Shown here piece by piece: positions 5,388-12,046 of a stretch of 26,742 bases of DNA. Both the position numbers and the translations under genes were made by a program. The stretch's first letter is position 1; each line of letters opens with the position of its first letter. This DNA is from a virus. The stretch is taken from positions 1 to 26,742 of IMG/VR virus record IMGVR_UViG_3300046809_000051; one strand, 5' to 3'. The notes under the pieces are model-generated. The model saw only the letters and a list, made by a program, of their open reading frames with translations. It did not search any database and was not told the origin of the DNA.

Positions 5388-5714
5388 ATGAGCGTTTATA
5401 CCGGAAACTTCGATTGGGATAACTGGCAGGATGTCTGCAAGGACTTCGATATGAAGGAGCCTCTGCCTGACGAGGTGATTGCGGCTGACTACGACGGCGG
5501 GGGCTATGATGGCGCCGCGTTCGTTGTGTACCGCAACGGCGACAAGTATTACACCGTGAGTGGTTCACACTGCTCCTGCTACGGCCTTGAAGACCAATGG
5601 GAGCCCGAGGAGTACACGAAGGAGCAGCTGATTGCGGCGCTTCAAAAGATGGAGCCAGGGTGGCGCAGTGAGGCCGAGAACACGGTGCTCGCGAAGCTGT
5701 TGCAGCCCGCGTGA
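5388..5714 (+). CDS. Hypothetical acidic protein with HCSCYG motif, 108 aa
   Basis: ATG 5388 follows GAGGGATAC, a good ribosome site. The protein is acidic and rich in Asp, Gly and Tyr. It carries a DYDGGGYDGAAFVVYRNG segment and then GSHCSCYGLEDQWEPEE. The Cys-Ser-Cys after a His could bind a metal. The same HCSCYG block occurs in small phage and bacterial proteins of unknown function that I can recall only as a pattern. The end overlaps the following GTG start by four bases. Confidence 0.75.
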   Translation: MSVYTGNFDWDNWQDVCKDFDMKEPLPDEVIAADYDGGGYDGAAFVVYRNGDKYYTVSGSHCSCYGLEDQWEPEEYTKEQLIAALQKMEPGWRSEAENTVLAKLLQPA

Positions 5715-5833
5715 GCCGCTGGCTATACCAATGGCATAACGGCTGTTGGGCCCACCACCTTATCCAGAACGCGCTCATTGAGAAGGCGTGGGGCAAGGAT
5801 TGGCGCAAGAGACTAAATGTGAGGCTAGGCTAG
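5711..5833 (+). CDS. Hypothetical Trp-rich protein, 40 aa, GTG start
   Basis: GTG 5711 overlaps the previous stop (GTGA) and the frame ends with TAG 5831-5833. The product starts MSRWLYQWHNGCWAHHLIQN and is rich in Trp, His and Arg, with an aromatic/basic pattern typical of tiny conserved phage proteins. It is the last gene of the + strand block before the terminator. Support is the coupled start and the non-random composition. Confidence 0.5.
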   Translation: MSRWLYQWHNGCWAHHLIQNALIEKAWGKDWRKRLNVRLG

Positions 5834-5909
5834 TAGCTGAGGCTGTCCAAAGGCCGGAAGGCCAACTCCGCGTAGCAAACGGTGCCGCACGAAAGTCCAC
5901 CCGTGGACG
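5834..5909 (+). other. Short non-coding stretch with two hairpins before the terminator
   Basis: Between the last + strand gene and the terminator there are two small inverted repeats: GGCC-GGAA-GGCC, closed by a stable GNRA-type tetraloop, and GTCCAC-CC-GTGGAC. With the terminator at 5910-5955 this could be the 3' end of the operon mRNA protected from decay, or a small RNA. No known RNA family is recognised. Confidence 0.35.
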
Positions 5910-5955
5910 AAAAAACCCCCTAGGAATCCATAATGGACCCTAGGGGGAATTTTTT
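5910..5955. terminator. Bidirectional intrinsic terminator between convergent blocks
   Basis: A6 (5910-5915), then CCCCCTAGG (5916-5924) and its exact complement CCTAGGGGG (5939-5947), then AATTTTTT (T run 5950-5955). TCCA/TGGA extends the inner stem around a TAA loop. The A run on one side and the T run on the other make it work in both directions, ending the + strand early block and the - strand late block. Confidence 0.92.
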
Positions 5956-6316
5956 AGCCAGCCTTAGCTGCCATAGCGGCGGCAACAGCAGCCATAGTGT
6001 CTGCTACGCCAGTTACTCCCACAGCCACCGGAGAAACCGGGACATCCGCGACTGCGGGCTCAATAGGAGAGACAGGGGCCGGAGCGACAGCGAGAGCCGA
6101 AGGCGCAAGGGCCGCAGCTACCGCAGTGAGACCAGCGGCCTCAGCGGGCGTAGTGGCAGCGGCGACAAGCTGCGCCGTGAGGGCGTCAACGTCGGCCTGC
6201 GCCTGCACGAGTTCGGCTTTCGCGGCATCGCGCTCAGCTGCGACGGAGGCAACCGAGGAGGCGAGGGTGGCTACCTTGGTAACCGCGTCAGTGAGTTTAG
6301 AGAGGTCGAGAGGCAA
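5954..6316 (-). CDS. Ala-rich coiled-coil protein, 120 aa, last late gene
   Basis: The preferred start is TTG at 6316, nine bases after AAAAGGA on the - strand; a TTG at 6361 in the same frame has no ribosome site. The protein begins MPLDLSKLTDAVTK and forms an Ala/Val/Glu helix with heptad character to about residue 60. It then changes to an Ala/Pro/Val-rich tail (APAPVSPIEPAVADVPV) and ends in a Met/Ala helix. Its stop lies inside the T run of the terminator, so it closes the - strand block. It resembles linker-plus-coil virion or accessory proteins, but no family is recognised. Confidence 0.6.
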   Translation of the reverse strand: MPLDLSKLTDAVTKVATLASSVASVAAERDAAKAELVQAQADVDALTAQLVAAATTPAEAAGLTAVAAALAPSALAVAPAPVSPIEPAVADVPVSPVAVGVTGVADTMAAVAAAMAAKAG

Positions 6317-6330
6317 TAGAGGGTTTCCTT

Positions 6331-6359
6331 TTGGGCGCCCTATGGTAGAAGTTGGGCGC
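6331..6359. promoter_or_regulatory. Phased direct repeats TTGGGCGC, possible operator
   Basis: TTGGGCGC occurs at 6331-6338 and again at 6352-6359, 21 bases apart, which is two helical turns, so both face the same side of DNA. They lie in the short gap between the divergent 120-residue (-) and 63-residue (+) genes, where a regulator controlling the lone + strand gene would bind. GGGCGCCC around the first copy is also a palindrome. Chance occurrence in GC-rich DNA is possible. Confidence 0.3.
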
Positions 6360-6375
6360 AAATTGGAGTGAGCAG

Positions 6376-6567
6376 TTGATTACTTTGCTTTTGATGTTTG
6401 CCGCGCTTGGGCTGGTAGTTGTGATGAACGTGGCCGCCCGCCGTATCCGAAGGAACGGCAGCTGGCACATGCACCACGCAGGCCAAATGAAGCGCTGGAG
6501 TGGATGGCGCTGGGATACGCGCCCCATGGACGCCCAAGAGCAGGCAGACTACCGCGAGCTTCGCTGA
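6376..6567 (+). CDS. Small membrane protein on the opposite strand, 63 aa
   Basis: The start chosen is TTG 6376, six bases after GGAGTG; a TTG at 6352 in the same frame has no ribosome site. The N-terminus is one membrane helix (ITLLLMFAALGLVVVMNVA) followed at once by RRIRR, so the C-terminus stays in the cytoplasm. The tail is rich in Trp, Arg and His (GSWHMHH, RWSGWRWDTRP) and acidic at the end. It is the only + strand gene in the late block, between two - strand genes, and stops four bases before the end of the hydrolase gene. Such placement fits a separately expressed accessory gene, for example one affecting the host membrane, but no family is recognised. Confidence 0.6.
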   Translation: MITLLLMFAALGLVVVMNVAARRIRRNGSWHMHHAGQMKRWSGWRWDTRPMDAQEQADYRELR

Positions 6568-6571
6568 GGGG

Positions 6572-8074
6572 CTAAACGCACCTAGAGAAGAACGACACTA
6601 CGTCGGACGGAATAAAGTTCGACGGGTCTCCGTGGTCACCAGTGGACGTGATGATGCCACTCTCTGGCGCGTAAGGCGCGATGAGGGGCTGGAAGATGTC
6701 CGTGTGCTGGGCGCGCGGAACCACCGTATCTGCGTATGAATGCGTGAAGCGTACCGGCATGGTGAAGCGTTGAAGCTGAGCGCTGGTGAACAACACGGGA
6801 TCGTGCCCCGCAGTCTGCGTCGCGTAGGTACCGGTACCCGGGATGCCATACGCTGTTTGAATGGCGGTGGTGTACGATGCGTTGCCGTACATGTTCGCCA
6901 AGTTGCTCACGGGGTAGATGCAGTAGAGCCCCTTGATGTTCGGGATCAAATTGTCAGCAACAATCTTGAAGCCGCTCGATCCGCCCATGCTCTGCGCGAT
7001 CATCAGGACTCTGTTGATCGTGAAGCGTGATGTAACTTGGTTGTAGAGGTTCACATAATGGGTATTGGAGGCGTCGTTGCCCCACAGATTACCTCCAGCT
7101 AGCGAAGCGCAGAGGATATGGCCCGCGTTAAGGAGCGCATCTCTGATGCCAGCCTTGAGGCTGTCGGTCTCCCACACGTTGGCGACTTCGCCGGAGCCGT
7201 GACAGTATAACACCATGGTCCCTGAGAGGTCCCGCTTTGTCGGGATCAGAATGTCCATGTTGGTGCCCGAGACGGGCTGTTGCCAGCTAGTGTATAGCTG
7301 GCCGGACTCATAGATGCCGCGTGTAGTGGTGAACGGGTACGTTGCCGACCGCCATACTTTACGCTCACCGGCAGTCCACTTGGCCTTCGAGAACGTAACG
7401 TCGTCGAGGTAGCCAAAGATATTCGAGTTACCGTTGCCATAGGCGCCGATGCCGAGGGCCGCAGTGCCAGCTACGGGCGTCTTGGTCTTGGTAGCTGAGT
7501 TGCCGATGCCATTGACTTCGATATTGATTGTGTTCGCGGTCGTATCAACCCAACAGATAACGTCGTACCATTGGTTAGCCGTAGGGGCGCCAAAGGTAGT
7601 AGCCGCCAACACCTGCGCGGAGCCTGCCTGCCACAGATTGAACTCAAACAGCCCAGAGGCATTGATTACGACGCCCCATTCAATGGTGGATGTGGAGGTA
7701 GAGATACCCTTGGCTGCGATGGTCTTAGGGCCCGTGGTCGTGGTCGGGTAGACCCGAAGGGCCACGGTGAAGTCGATGTTTCCGGTTTGAACTGCGGCGG
7801 TGCTGACTGTTCCGAAGTAGTTGCCGGTGGAGATTACAGCGGCGCTACCGTTAATGCCGGTAGTCTGCCCAACGGTTCCTACTTGGGTCAGCGTGAAGCC
7901 GCCGACGCTATCAGCGCGGTTTCCGCTCGCCTCGTCCATCGTCCAGAAGCTGGAAATCTTCGCAGCTAGAGAAGCGATATTGGGGTCCACGCTGGCGCCG
8001 AGGCCATAGGAAACTCTACGCTTGTTGCGCCCAATTGCCGGTGCGCCCGGAACAAAGATGTTCGTCGGCGCCAT
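6572..8074 (-). CDS. Tail-associated lectin/LamG plus alpha/beta hydrolase protein
   Basis: The 500-residue protein has a short N-terminal segment that may attach to the virion. A concanavalin/LamG-type beta sandwich follows (about 40-235: FWTMDEASGNRADS, WYDVICWVDTTANTINIEVNG, GYLDDVTFS). The C-terminal alpha/beta hydrolase runs from about 270 to 500. The catalytic triad is visible: nucleophile Ser362 in IAQSMGGSSG, Asp449 in SYADTVVP and His481 in GDHGDP, with an oxyanion-type LYCHGSG at 289-295. This fits a receptor-binding protein that binds surface glycans and removes acyl groups (esterase) or otherwise trims them. It starts with a TAATG overlap on the preceding small gene, downstream of the lysis genes. 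Confidence 0.85.
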   Translation of the reverse strand: MAPTNIFVPGAPAIGRNKRRVSYGLGASVDPNIASLAAKISSFWTMDEASGNRADSVGGFTLTQVGTVGQTTGINGSAAVISTGNYFGTVSTAAVQTGNIDFTVALRVYPTTTTGPKTIAAKGISTSTSTIEWGVVINASGLFEFNLWQAGSAQVLAATTFGAPTANQWYDVICWVDTTANTINIEVNGIGNSATKTKTPVAGTAALGIGAYGNGNSNIFGYLDDVTFSKAKWTAGERKVWRSATYPFTTTRGIYESGQLYTSWQQPVSGTNMDILIPTKRDLSGTMVLYCHGSGEVANVWETDSLKAGIRDALLNAGHILCASLAGGNLWGNDASNTHYVNLYNQVTSRFTINRVLMIAQSMGGSSGFKIVADNLIPNIKGLYCIYPVSNLANMYGNASYTTAIQTAYGIPGTGTYATQTAGHDPVLFTSAQLQRFTMPVRFTHSYADTVVPRAQHTDIFQPLIAPYAPESGIITSTGDHGDPSNFIPSDVVSFFSRCV

Positions 8075-8349
8075 TAGAAATTCTCGACGGCCGCGACCAC
8101 CTGAGTACCCGAGGCAACGATGCCATACACAGCGTCTGTGGTCTCAAGGGCAACGCTTGCGCCGACGACGCCGGGGAGCAGAAGGCCGTTGTTAACGGTC
8201 ACGCTGGAGTTGCCAAGGTAGACCGCAGTGGTGCCGGTGTTCTCAATAACAACAGTGTCACGGCCAGAGCGCTGAGCGACGATAAGGGTAGGAGTGGCGC
8301 CAACGGTCGCCTGCGAGGTGGCGAAGTTGGAATTGAGGTTCTTGCTCAC
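8074..8349 (-). CDS. Small beta-rich structural-type protein, 91 aa, GTG start
   Basis: GTG 8349 overlaps the previous stop (GTGA). The sequence is Ser/Thr/Val/Gly-rich and alternates strands (TPTLIVAQRSGRDTVVIENT, AVYLGNSSVTVNNGLLL, VVAAVENF), without Cys, and looks like a single beta sandwich. Proteins of this size and pattern occur beside tail fibres and as capsid decoration. Coupling to the lectin-hydrolase gene suggests it is a partner or base for that tail protein. No exact family is recognised. Confidence 0.7.
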   Translation of the reverse strand: MSKNLNSNFATSQATVGATPTLIVAQRSGRDTVVIENTGTTAVYLGNSSVTVNNGLLLPGVVGASVALETTDAVYGIVASGTQVVAAVENF

Positions 8350-8510
8350 TTAGGGTCTCTCTTGAACCATTTGAAATAGATTTGCGTCCCCACCCAAACG
8401 ATTGACACGAATAGGAATAGGCTTTGTAGGAACGGATTAATGAGCGGCAGCGCTAGGAAATACTGAGCGAGGCCGACGCCTGCCGTGGCGTTGGTTGCGT
8501 GGTCTACCAT
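8346..8510 (-). CDS. Small membrane protein of the lysis cluster, 54 aa
   Basis: The frame runs from ATG 8510, overlapping a tiny upstream frame as TAATG, to TGA at 8346, overlapping the next GTG. It starts MVDHATNATA, has a hydrophobic region (VGLAQYFLALPLINPFLQSLFLFVSIVWV split by two prolines, possibly two short spans) and a basic tail (KWFKRDPK). Size, topology and place next to holin-like and lysozyme genes suggest a holin, antiholin or pinholin-type role. It has no Shine-Dalgarno of its own. Confidence 0.6.
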   Translation of the reverse strand: MVDHATNATAGVGLAQYFLALPLINPFLQSLFLFVSIVWVGTQIYFKWFKRDPK

Positions 8511-8575
8511 TAGATTGTCTTTGCGCTGTTGGCGGCGCGGTATTCGCGCTGATACTCTACACTCGTTTTGCCCAT
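8510..8575 (-). CDS. Possible mini-gene, 21 aa
   Basis: ATG 8575 lies inside the end of the holin-like gene and the frame stops with TAA at 8510, whose last A begins the next ATG (TAATG). The peptide is MGKTSVEYQREYRAANSAKT plus Ile. The EYQREYRA block is a recurrent pattern in very short phage proteins. Its main role might be to carry ribosomes from the holin-like gene to the following membrane-protein gene, which otherwise has no ribosome site. Confidence 0.35.
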   Translation of the reverse strand: MGKTSVEYQREYRAANSAKTI

Positions 8576-8970
8576 GCGTTCGCCACAGTGGCGACCACAG
8601 TAGAAGCGCCAGTCAGAGTAAATACAGATTTGACTATGAGGTCAGCGTAGGCCAACTCTTCGGCAGGGACCTTAAGGACGGTCCAGCCTAGGGCGGGGAA
8701 CGTAGACACAAAGAAGATAGCTGTGTGATAGCCCAAGACGGGGATGACCCCGAGACCCCACGCTACCCAAAAGACTTTATGAGAATGCATCGAGAGGGCT
8801 AGGTCCCTCTGCGCGTTCTGCCTCGCTACTTCAGCTTGGATAACCGCCACATCGATGGTAGCCGCGTTAGCGTTCTGAGCTACAGCGGCGTCCTGCCTTT
8901 TCTGTAGGTACGCGAGGAGGCCACTCAGTAAGCCCGGTAGACCTGTGAGTAGACTGAAGAGCCACGTCAT
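8557..8970 (-). CDS. Holin-like membrane protein, 137 aa
   Basis: The protein starts MTWLFSLLTGLPGLLSGLLA (first hydrophobic segment) and continues with a polar helix rich in Ala, Gln and Arg. Two further membrane spans follow (VFWVAWGLGVIPVLGYHTAIFF and VKSVFTLTGASTVVATVANAWA) before a short basic end. This three-span layout, with a helical connector, fits the 3TM holin family known from gene transfer agents and proteobacterial phages. It would form the inner-membrane lesion that releases the lysozyme. A strong AAGGAGACCACGG lies before ATG 8970, which overlaps the previous stop (ATGA), so this is probably the best translated gene of the lysis group. Confidence 0.7.
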   Translation of the reverse strand: MTWLFSLLTGLPGLLSGLLAYLQKRQDAAVAQNANAATIDVAVIQAEVARQNAQRDLALSMHSHKVFWVAWGLGVIPVLGYHTAIFFVSTFPALGWTVLKVPAEELAYADLIVKSVFTLTGASTVVATVANAWAKRV

Positions 8971-9215
8971 TCCGTGGTCTCCTTCCGAGCCTGATAGGCA
9001 GACAGGAGGACCGCGAGGGTACGGAAGACCACCTTAGCTAGACCAACCGTAGCTACGATGGCCGGAGCGTACTTGCCGAGGTAGGGGACCGACGACAAGT
9101 CAATGGCCCCAAGTTGGTCGCAAGCCTCAGCAAGTCCGCTGAAGACAATAAGCAGGGCGCCCGCCTGAAGGAGCTTAGAACTCTTCAGGGCGTCCAAGAT
9201 TACATGGAGGTGCAT
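8967..9215 (-). CDS. Small membrane protein of the lysis cluster, 82 aa
   Basis: The protein starts MHLHVILDALKSSKLLQAGA and has two hydrophobic segments (LQAGALLIVFSGLAEAC and YAPAIVATVGLAKVVFRTLAVLL) before a charged end (QARKETTE). It begins two bases after the lysozyme stop and runs by ATGA into the holin-like gene. Two spans and location make it a second holin or antiholin candidate. The start has no clear ribosome site, so reinitiation after the lysozyme gene is likely. Confidence 0.65.
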   Translation of the reverse strand: MHLHVILDALKSSKLLQAGALLIVFSGLAEACDQLGAIDLSSVPYLGKYAPAIVATVGLAKVVFRTLAVLLSAYQARKETTE

Positions 9216-9217
9216 TG

Positions 9218-9871
9218 TTATCGCTTGAACAGCCGCAGGATGGCGTTGAGGATCGTGAGGAGCGTGTTGAGCAGCGAGGGCTTAGCCGGGGCAGCCGGAG
9301 GCGCCGGGGGCGCTGAGGGGCCCTGTGCGGGCGGCGTGCCCATTACGAAATACTTGGACACGTCTAGCTGATAGCCTTTGCTGTAAACCGGGTGATGCGT
9401 GGCGCTCACGGGGAAGACGAGGACCTTACCGCTGGACGAATAGACGCCTTCCTTGAACAGCAGCTTCTCTTTGTTGCGGCGCTCAGTGATTTCAGGCGGC
9501 TGGTGGTAAAGGTCGAACGCTTCGCCAATCTGGGCGATGGTGCGGCCATGACAGAGCTTAGCTAGGTTGCCCGGACCAACGTTGTAGCAGAAGGACACGA
9601 GCGCATCGAACTGTGCTTGAGTGAGCCGCGTTCCCGCAACCATAAAGGCCACTTCGAGCTTCCGCACCGGGGCCACGTAGGACTCAATGCGGTATTTGAA
9701 CATGGTGATGGCTTTATCGATGGTGATGGTCCCCATGGTCTGTGGGTCCAACCCATCGGCCTTAGTGATGCCGACACCGATTGTCCAAACACCAACGGAG
9801 TCAAGGTAGGGGGAAAGGCAAACGCCTTCGTGGCTCATGATTTCAATGAGCCCTTTGGTTGAGATGTTCAT
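9218..9871 (-). CDS. Endolysin, T4-type lysozyme (GH24) with amphipathic C-terminal tail
   Basis: The 217-residue muramidase cleaves the MurNAc-GlcNAc bond of peptidoglycan. The catalytic triad is Glu15 (SHEG), Asp24 (YLDSVG) and Thr30 (VWTIGVG), with the same spacing as Glu11/Asp20/Thr26 of T4 lysozyme. The conserved QFDALVSFCYNVGPG follows. There is no signal peptide, so export depends on the neighbouring holin-like proteins. After the domain comes a Pro/Ala-rich linker (PAQGPSAPPAPPAAPAKP) and a terminal amphipathic cationic helix (LLNTLLTILNAILRLFKR). That helix resembles the membrane-active tails that help some Gram-negative phage lysins disturb the outer membrane. It sits four bases after the fibre gene. 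Confidence 0.93.
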   Translation of the reverse strand: MNISTKGLIEIMSHEGVCLSPYLDSVGVWTIGVGITKADGLDPQTMGTITIDKAITMFKYRIESYVAPVRKLEVAFMVAGTRLTQAQFDALVSFCYNVGPGNLAKLCHGRTIAQIGEAFDLYHQPPEITERRNKEKLLFKEGVYSSSGKVLVFPVSATHHPVYSKGYQLDVSKYFVMGTPPAQGPSAPPAPPAAPAKPSLLNTLLTILNAILRLFKR

Positions 9872-9874
9872 TAC

Positions 9875-11035
9875 TTACAATTCGAATGCGTTGAAGTCTA
9901 AGCTGTTTAGGCTGACTGTGTTGCCAGACCCGGTAGCTAGCGTCAGGTCGAACCAATAGGCGGTGCCCGGGGTCAATCCGGTGACAATGGCTGAGATGGC
10001 GATACCTTCAGAGAAGCTTGCGCCCGCGACCGTCATAGTCTTGGTTTGGCCAACAGCGGTGCCTGACGCCGCAGTACCATTAGCCGGAGCGGTGCCTGTC
10101 CCGTATCGGATGCCATAAGTCCCAGAGGCGACTGCGGGACAAGTCAGCACGCCTGTAAACTCTAGTCGCACGCGGCTACTGTAGGCTGGTGTGATTACAC
10201 TCGATGCCCCAAGGCCCATCATGACGGTGGTGGCACTTGACGTACCAGCGGGGGAGCCTAGGGACGTTTGGGCCACAGCCCCGCTTAGTATCTTCGCCTG
10301 CACATGAGCCGTTGTGGCAATCTTCGTGCTATTGTCGGTAGTGGCCGGAGTCGTGGACGTAGGTGTACCAGTGAGAGCCGGTGACGCCAGCGGAGCCCTT
10401 GAGGCATCCGTAGGATGAACGTGGTCTTCACGGGCGTACTTCGTCGCAACACCAACAGCCGCAGTGCCGTCCACGAGAGGCGTAGCCGTGGCAGCCGCAG
10501 GGACAACGGGAAGCGCTGCTTGCACAAAGGCCGTGGTGGCTAGCTGTGTCGTGTTGGTGCCCGCAGTAGCCGTAGGGGCCGTAGGAGAGCCAGTGAGAGC
10601 TGGGGAAGCCAGAGGCGCCTTGAGGGCCAGCGCCGACGTGGTGGCTGCGGCATCGGCCCGCGAGGTGTCCGTAGGGTGTACGTGGTCCTCATGGGCCCAT
10701 TTGGTGCTCGTGCCCACAGCCGCTGTGCCGTTAATTAGAGGCGTAGCAGTGCCTGCGGCAGCTTGCACAGGAGCGGCGGCGCCTGCTGCACTCGTGGCGG
10801 CATTAGTCGCACTTGTGGCAGCGTTCGCTGCGTCAATGTCCGCTTGGGCCACGAGGGCCTGAATCTGGGACAGAACATCGGCAGCTACAGCTACCGGAAT
10901 ATAGTTGCCGCCGTTGGGATAGAACGAGCTTGGGGCCTGAGCGTTGCCGCTAGCGGGATTGGTGTTGCCGTCGTTCTGCGTGGGGTAGTCGGTGGCGAAG
11001 TTGGGCGTGTCGCCGTAGAAAGAGCTATCGGCCAT
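9875..11035 (-). CDS. Tail fibre/appendage protein with internal repeats, 386 aa
   Basis: The N-terminal part (MADSSFYGDTPNFATDYPTQ) probably docks to the virion and is followed by an Ala-rich helical stretch (about 48-95). Two repeats then carry the same order of blocks: ATPLINGTAAVGTSTKWAHE / ATPLVDGTAAVGVATKYARE, then EDHVHPTD, APLASPALTG and QLATTAFVQA / KIATTAHVQA. The DHVHPTD and LTG-P-AP blocks are typical of trimeric phage fibre shafts. The C-terminal part (about 255-386) is a Gly/Thr/Ala-rich beta domain with a fibronectin-like ending (VTGLTPGTAYWFDLTL). It starts on a TAATG overlap with the adaptor and precedes the lysozyme, so it is part of the virion late operon. Confidence 0.85.
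   Translation of the reverse strand: MADSSFYGDTPNFATDYPTQNDGNTNPASGNAQAPSSFYPNGGNYIPVAVAADVLSQIQALVAQADIDAANAATSATNAATSAAGAAAPVQAAAGTATPLINGTAAVGTSTKWAHEDHVHPTDTSRADAAATTSALALKAPLASPALTGSPTAPTATAGTNTTQLATTAFVQAALPVVPAAATATPLVDGTAAVGVATKYAREDHVHPTDASRAPLASPALTGTPTSTTPATTDNSTKIATTAHVQAKILSGAVAQTSLGSPAGTSSATTVMMGLGASSVITPAYSSRVRLEFTGVLTCPAVASGTYGIRYGTGTAPANGTAASGTAVGQTKTMTVAGASFSEGIAISAIVTGLTPGTAYWFDLTLATGSGNTVSLNSLDFNAFEL
10295..10756 (-). repeat. Two-fold internal repeat in the fibre gene
   Basis: The fibre gene carries two diverged copies of about 70-80 codons (residues about 94-175 and 180-247). Both have a TAAVG-TKxAxEDHVHPTD segment, then APLASPALTG, then ATTAxVQA. DNA identity is only partial, so the duplication is old and probably kept by the periodic fold of the shaft. 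Confidence 0.75.
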
Positions 11036-11703
11036 TACCAGCCCATGCCGTCAGACTGAGACCAGTCATTGTTGAACAGGAGCGCGGGGCGCACGGCTGC
11101 GTCTGCGGTTAGCTCGTCGCTGTCCGCCATGGCCTGAAGGTTCTGGGTGATCTGGCTATAGCGCTGCTCGAATACCTGGCTGCGGTCGTCGTTGTAGAAG
11201 TCAGCCGCTGCGGAGAGTGCGCCATAGACCACAGCATCCCAAGCAACGCGGGAGATGGTGTTGGTGTCCGTGAGGTTCACTAGCGGCGCAAATTCGGCGT
11301 AGTAGACAATCTCGACAACAGAGCCCACTTTGGGCTGCGGCCCGAGCACCCAGTAGCCGCCGCGCCTTGCGAAGACTTTGGGAATGTCGGGCAACTCTGC
11401 TCGTGACATAGCTTCCTTTAGCTGTACGCGCTGGAGCGGGTAGTCGATGTAGCCGGTGTTGTCGCTGTCTACGTTGATGTCGATTAGCTCAAGAAGGTCC
11501 GAAGGGATCACGAGGCCCAAGGTGGGGTCGAACGTGTCGGGGATCGTATAGCGGACAATCTTCTCCATGAAGGGAACGCGAAGCTCGCGCTGCAACCTCA
11601 TGATCGACTGAGAGATAAAGGTGGTCGCAAGCGCCGGGTTGCCGTTCAAGTCGCTGCGGTTCATTAGCGCGAGAAATTGCGCGGTTAGCTGGCTGAGGTT
11701 CAC
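11035..11703 (-). CDS. Head-tail adaptor, SU10 adaptor-type, 222 aa
   Basis: The start is GTG 11703 behind AGGACGCAAGCGCT. The protein opens with a helix (NLSQLTAQFLALMNRSDL) and then SQSIMRLQRELRVPFME, an amphipathic helix. A beta part follows with LGLVIPSDLLELIDINVD and VFARRGGYWVLGPQPKVGSVVEIVYY, and the last helices hold AWDAVVYGALSAAADFYND. This order (helical bundle, beta insert with G-Y-W-GP, helices around a dRS-FEQRYSQ) matches connector proteins that bind under the portal ring in short-tailed phages such as SU10. Its place two genes after the capsid protein agrees. Confidence 0.75.
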   Translation of the reverse strand: MNLSQLTAQFLALMNRSDLNGNPALATTFISQSIMRLQRELRVPFMEKIVRYTIPDTFDPTLGLVIPSDLLELIDINVDSDNTGYIDYPLQRVQLKEAMSRAELPDIPKVFARRGGYWVLGPQPKVGSVVEIVYYAEFAPLVNLTDTNTISRVAWDAVVYGALSAAADFYNDDRSQVFEQRYSQITQNLQAMADSDELTADAAVRPALLFNNDWSQSDGMGW

Positions 11704-11719
11704 AGCGCTTGCGTCCTAA

Positions 11720-12046
11720 TCAAATACGTTTCTTGGTGGCGATGAACTGGTCAAGCTCGCGTCGCTTCAGCATCGCCATCGTTTCTCGGATGGGCGCCGT
11801 CATGACATCGAAGCCATAGTTCGTGAGAAGGTCTTCCACGACAGCGATGGGGATAGACGCGGCCAGATAGAAGTCATTGGCGCGCGTGTTGGTGCTGGCT
11901 AACCGTCTGTCAGCCAAGTCAGCCAAAAAGCTGTCTGGAATTTCTTGGGTCGTGTTGACGTAGAGGCTCTTGCCGTCTGCGTCCTGCTCGAAGCTAACCA
12001 GCGAATTGATTAGCTGGGGCTCTTCGTAAAAGGTGTCACTGGACAT
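11720..12046 (-). CDS. Hypothetical head-region protein, 108 aa
   Basis: The protein starts MSSDTFYEEP and is a soluble alpha/beta protein ending in a basic helix (MAMLKRRELDQFIATKKRI). It lies between the capsid protein and the adaptor, the place where head-completion or small virion proteins are found. The ATG directly follows the T run of an intrinsic terminator and has no Shine-Dalgarno, so it should be expressed only from read-through transcripts and at a low level. No other Met or good alternative start occurs nearby. No family is recognised. Confidence 0.65.
   Translation of the reverse strand: MSSDTFYEEPQLINSLVSFEQDADGKSLYVNTTQEIPDSFLADLADRRLASTNTRANDFYLAASIPIAVVEDLLTNYGFDVMTAPIRETMAMLKRRELDQFIATKKRI

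Noticed and set aside
5834-5909. Hammerhead or RNase P-like RNA before the terminator
   Set aside because: A GAAA and a CUGAG are present, but the conserved hammerhead CUGAUGA core and RNase P signature blocks are missing.
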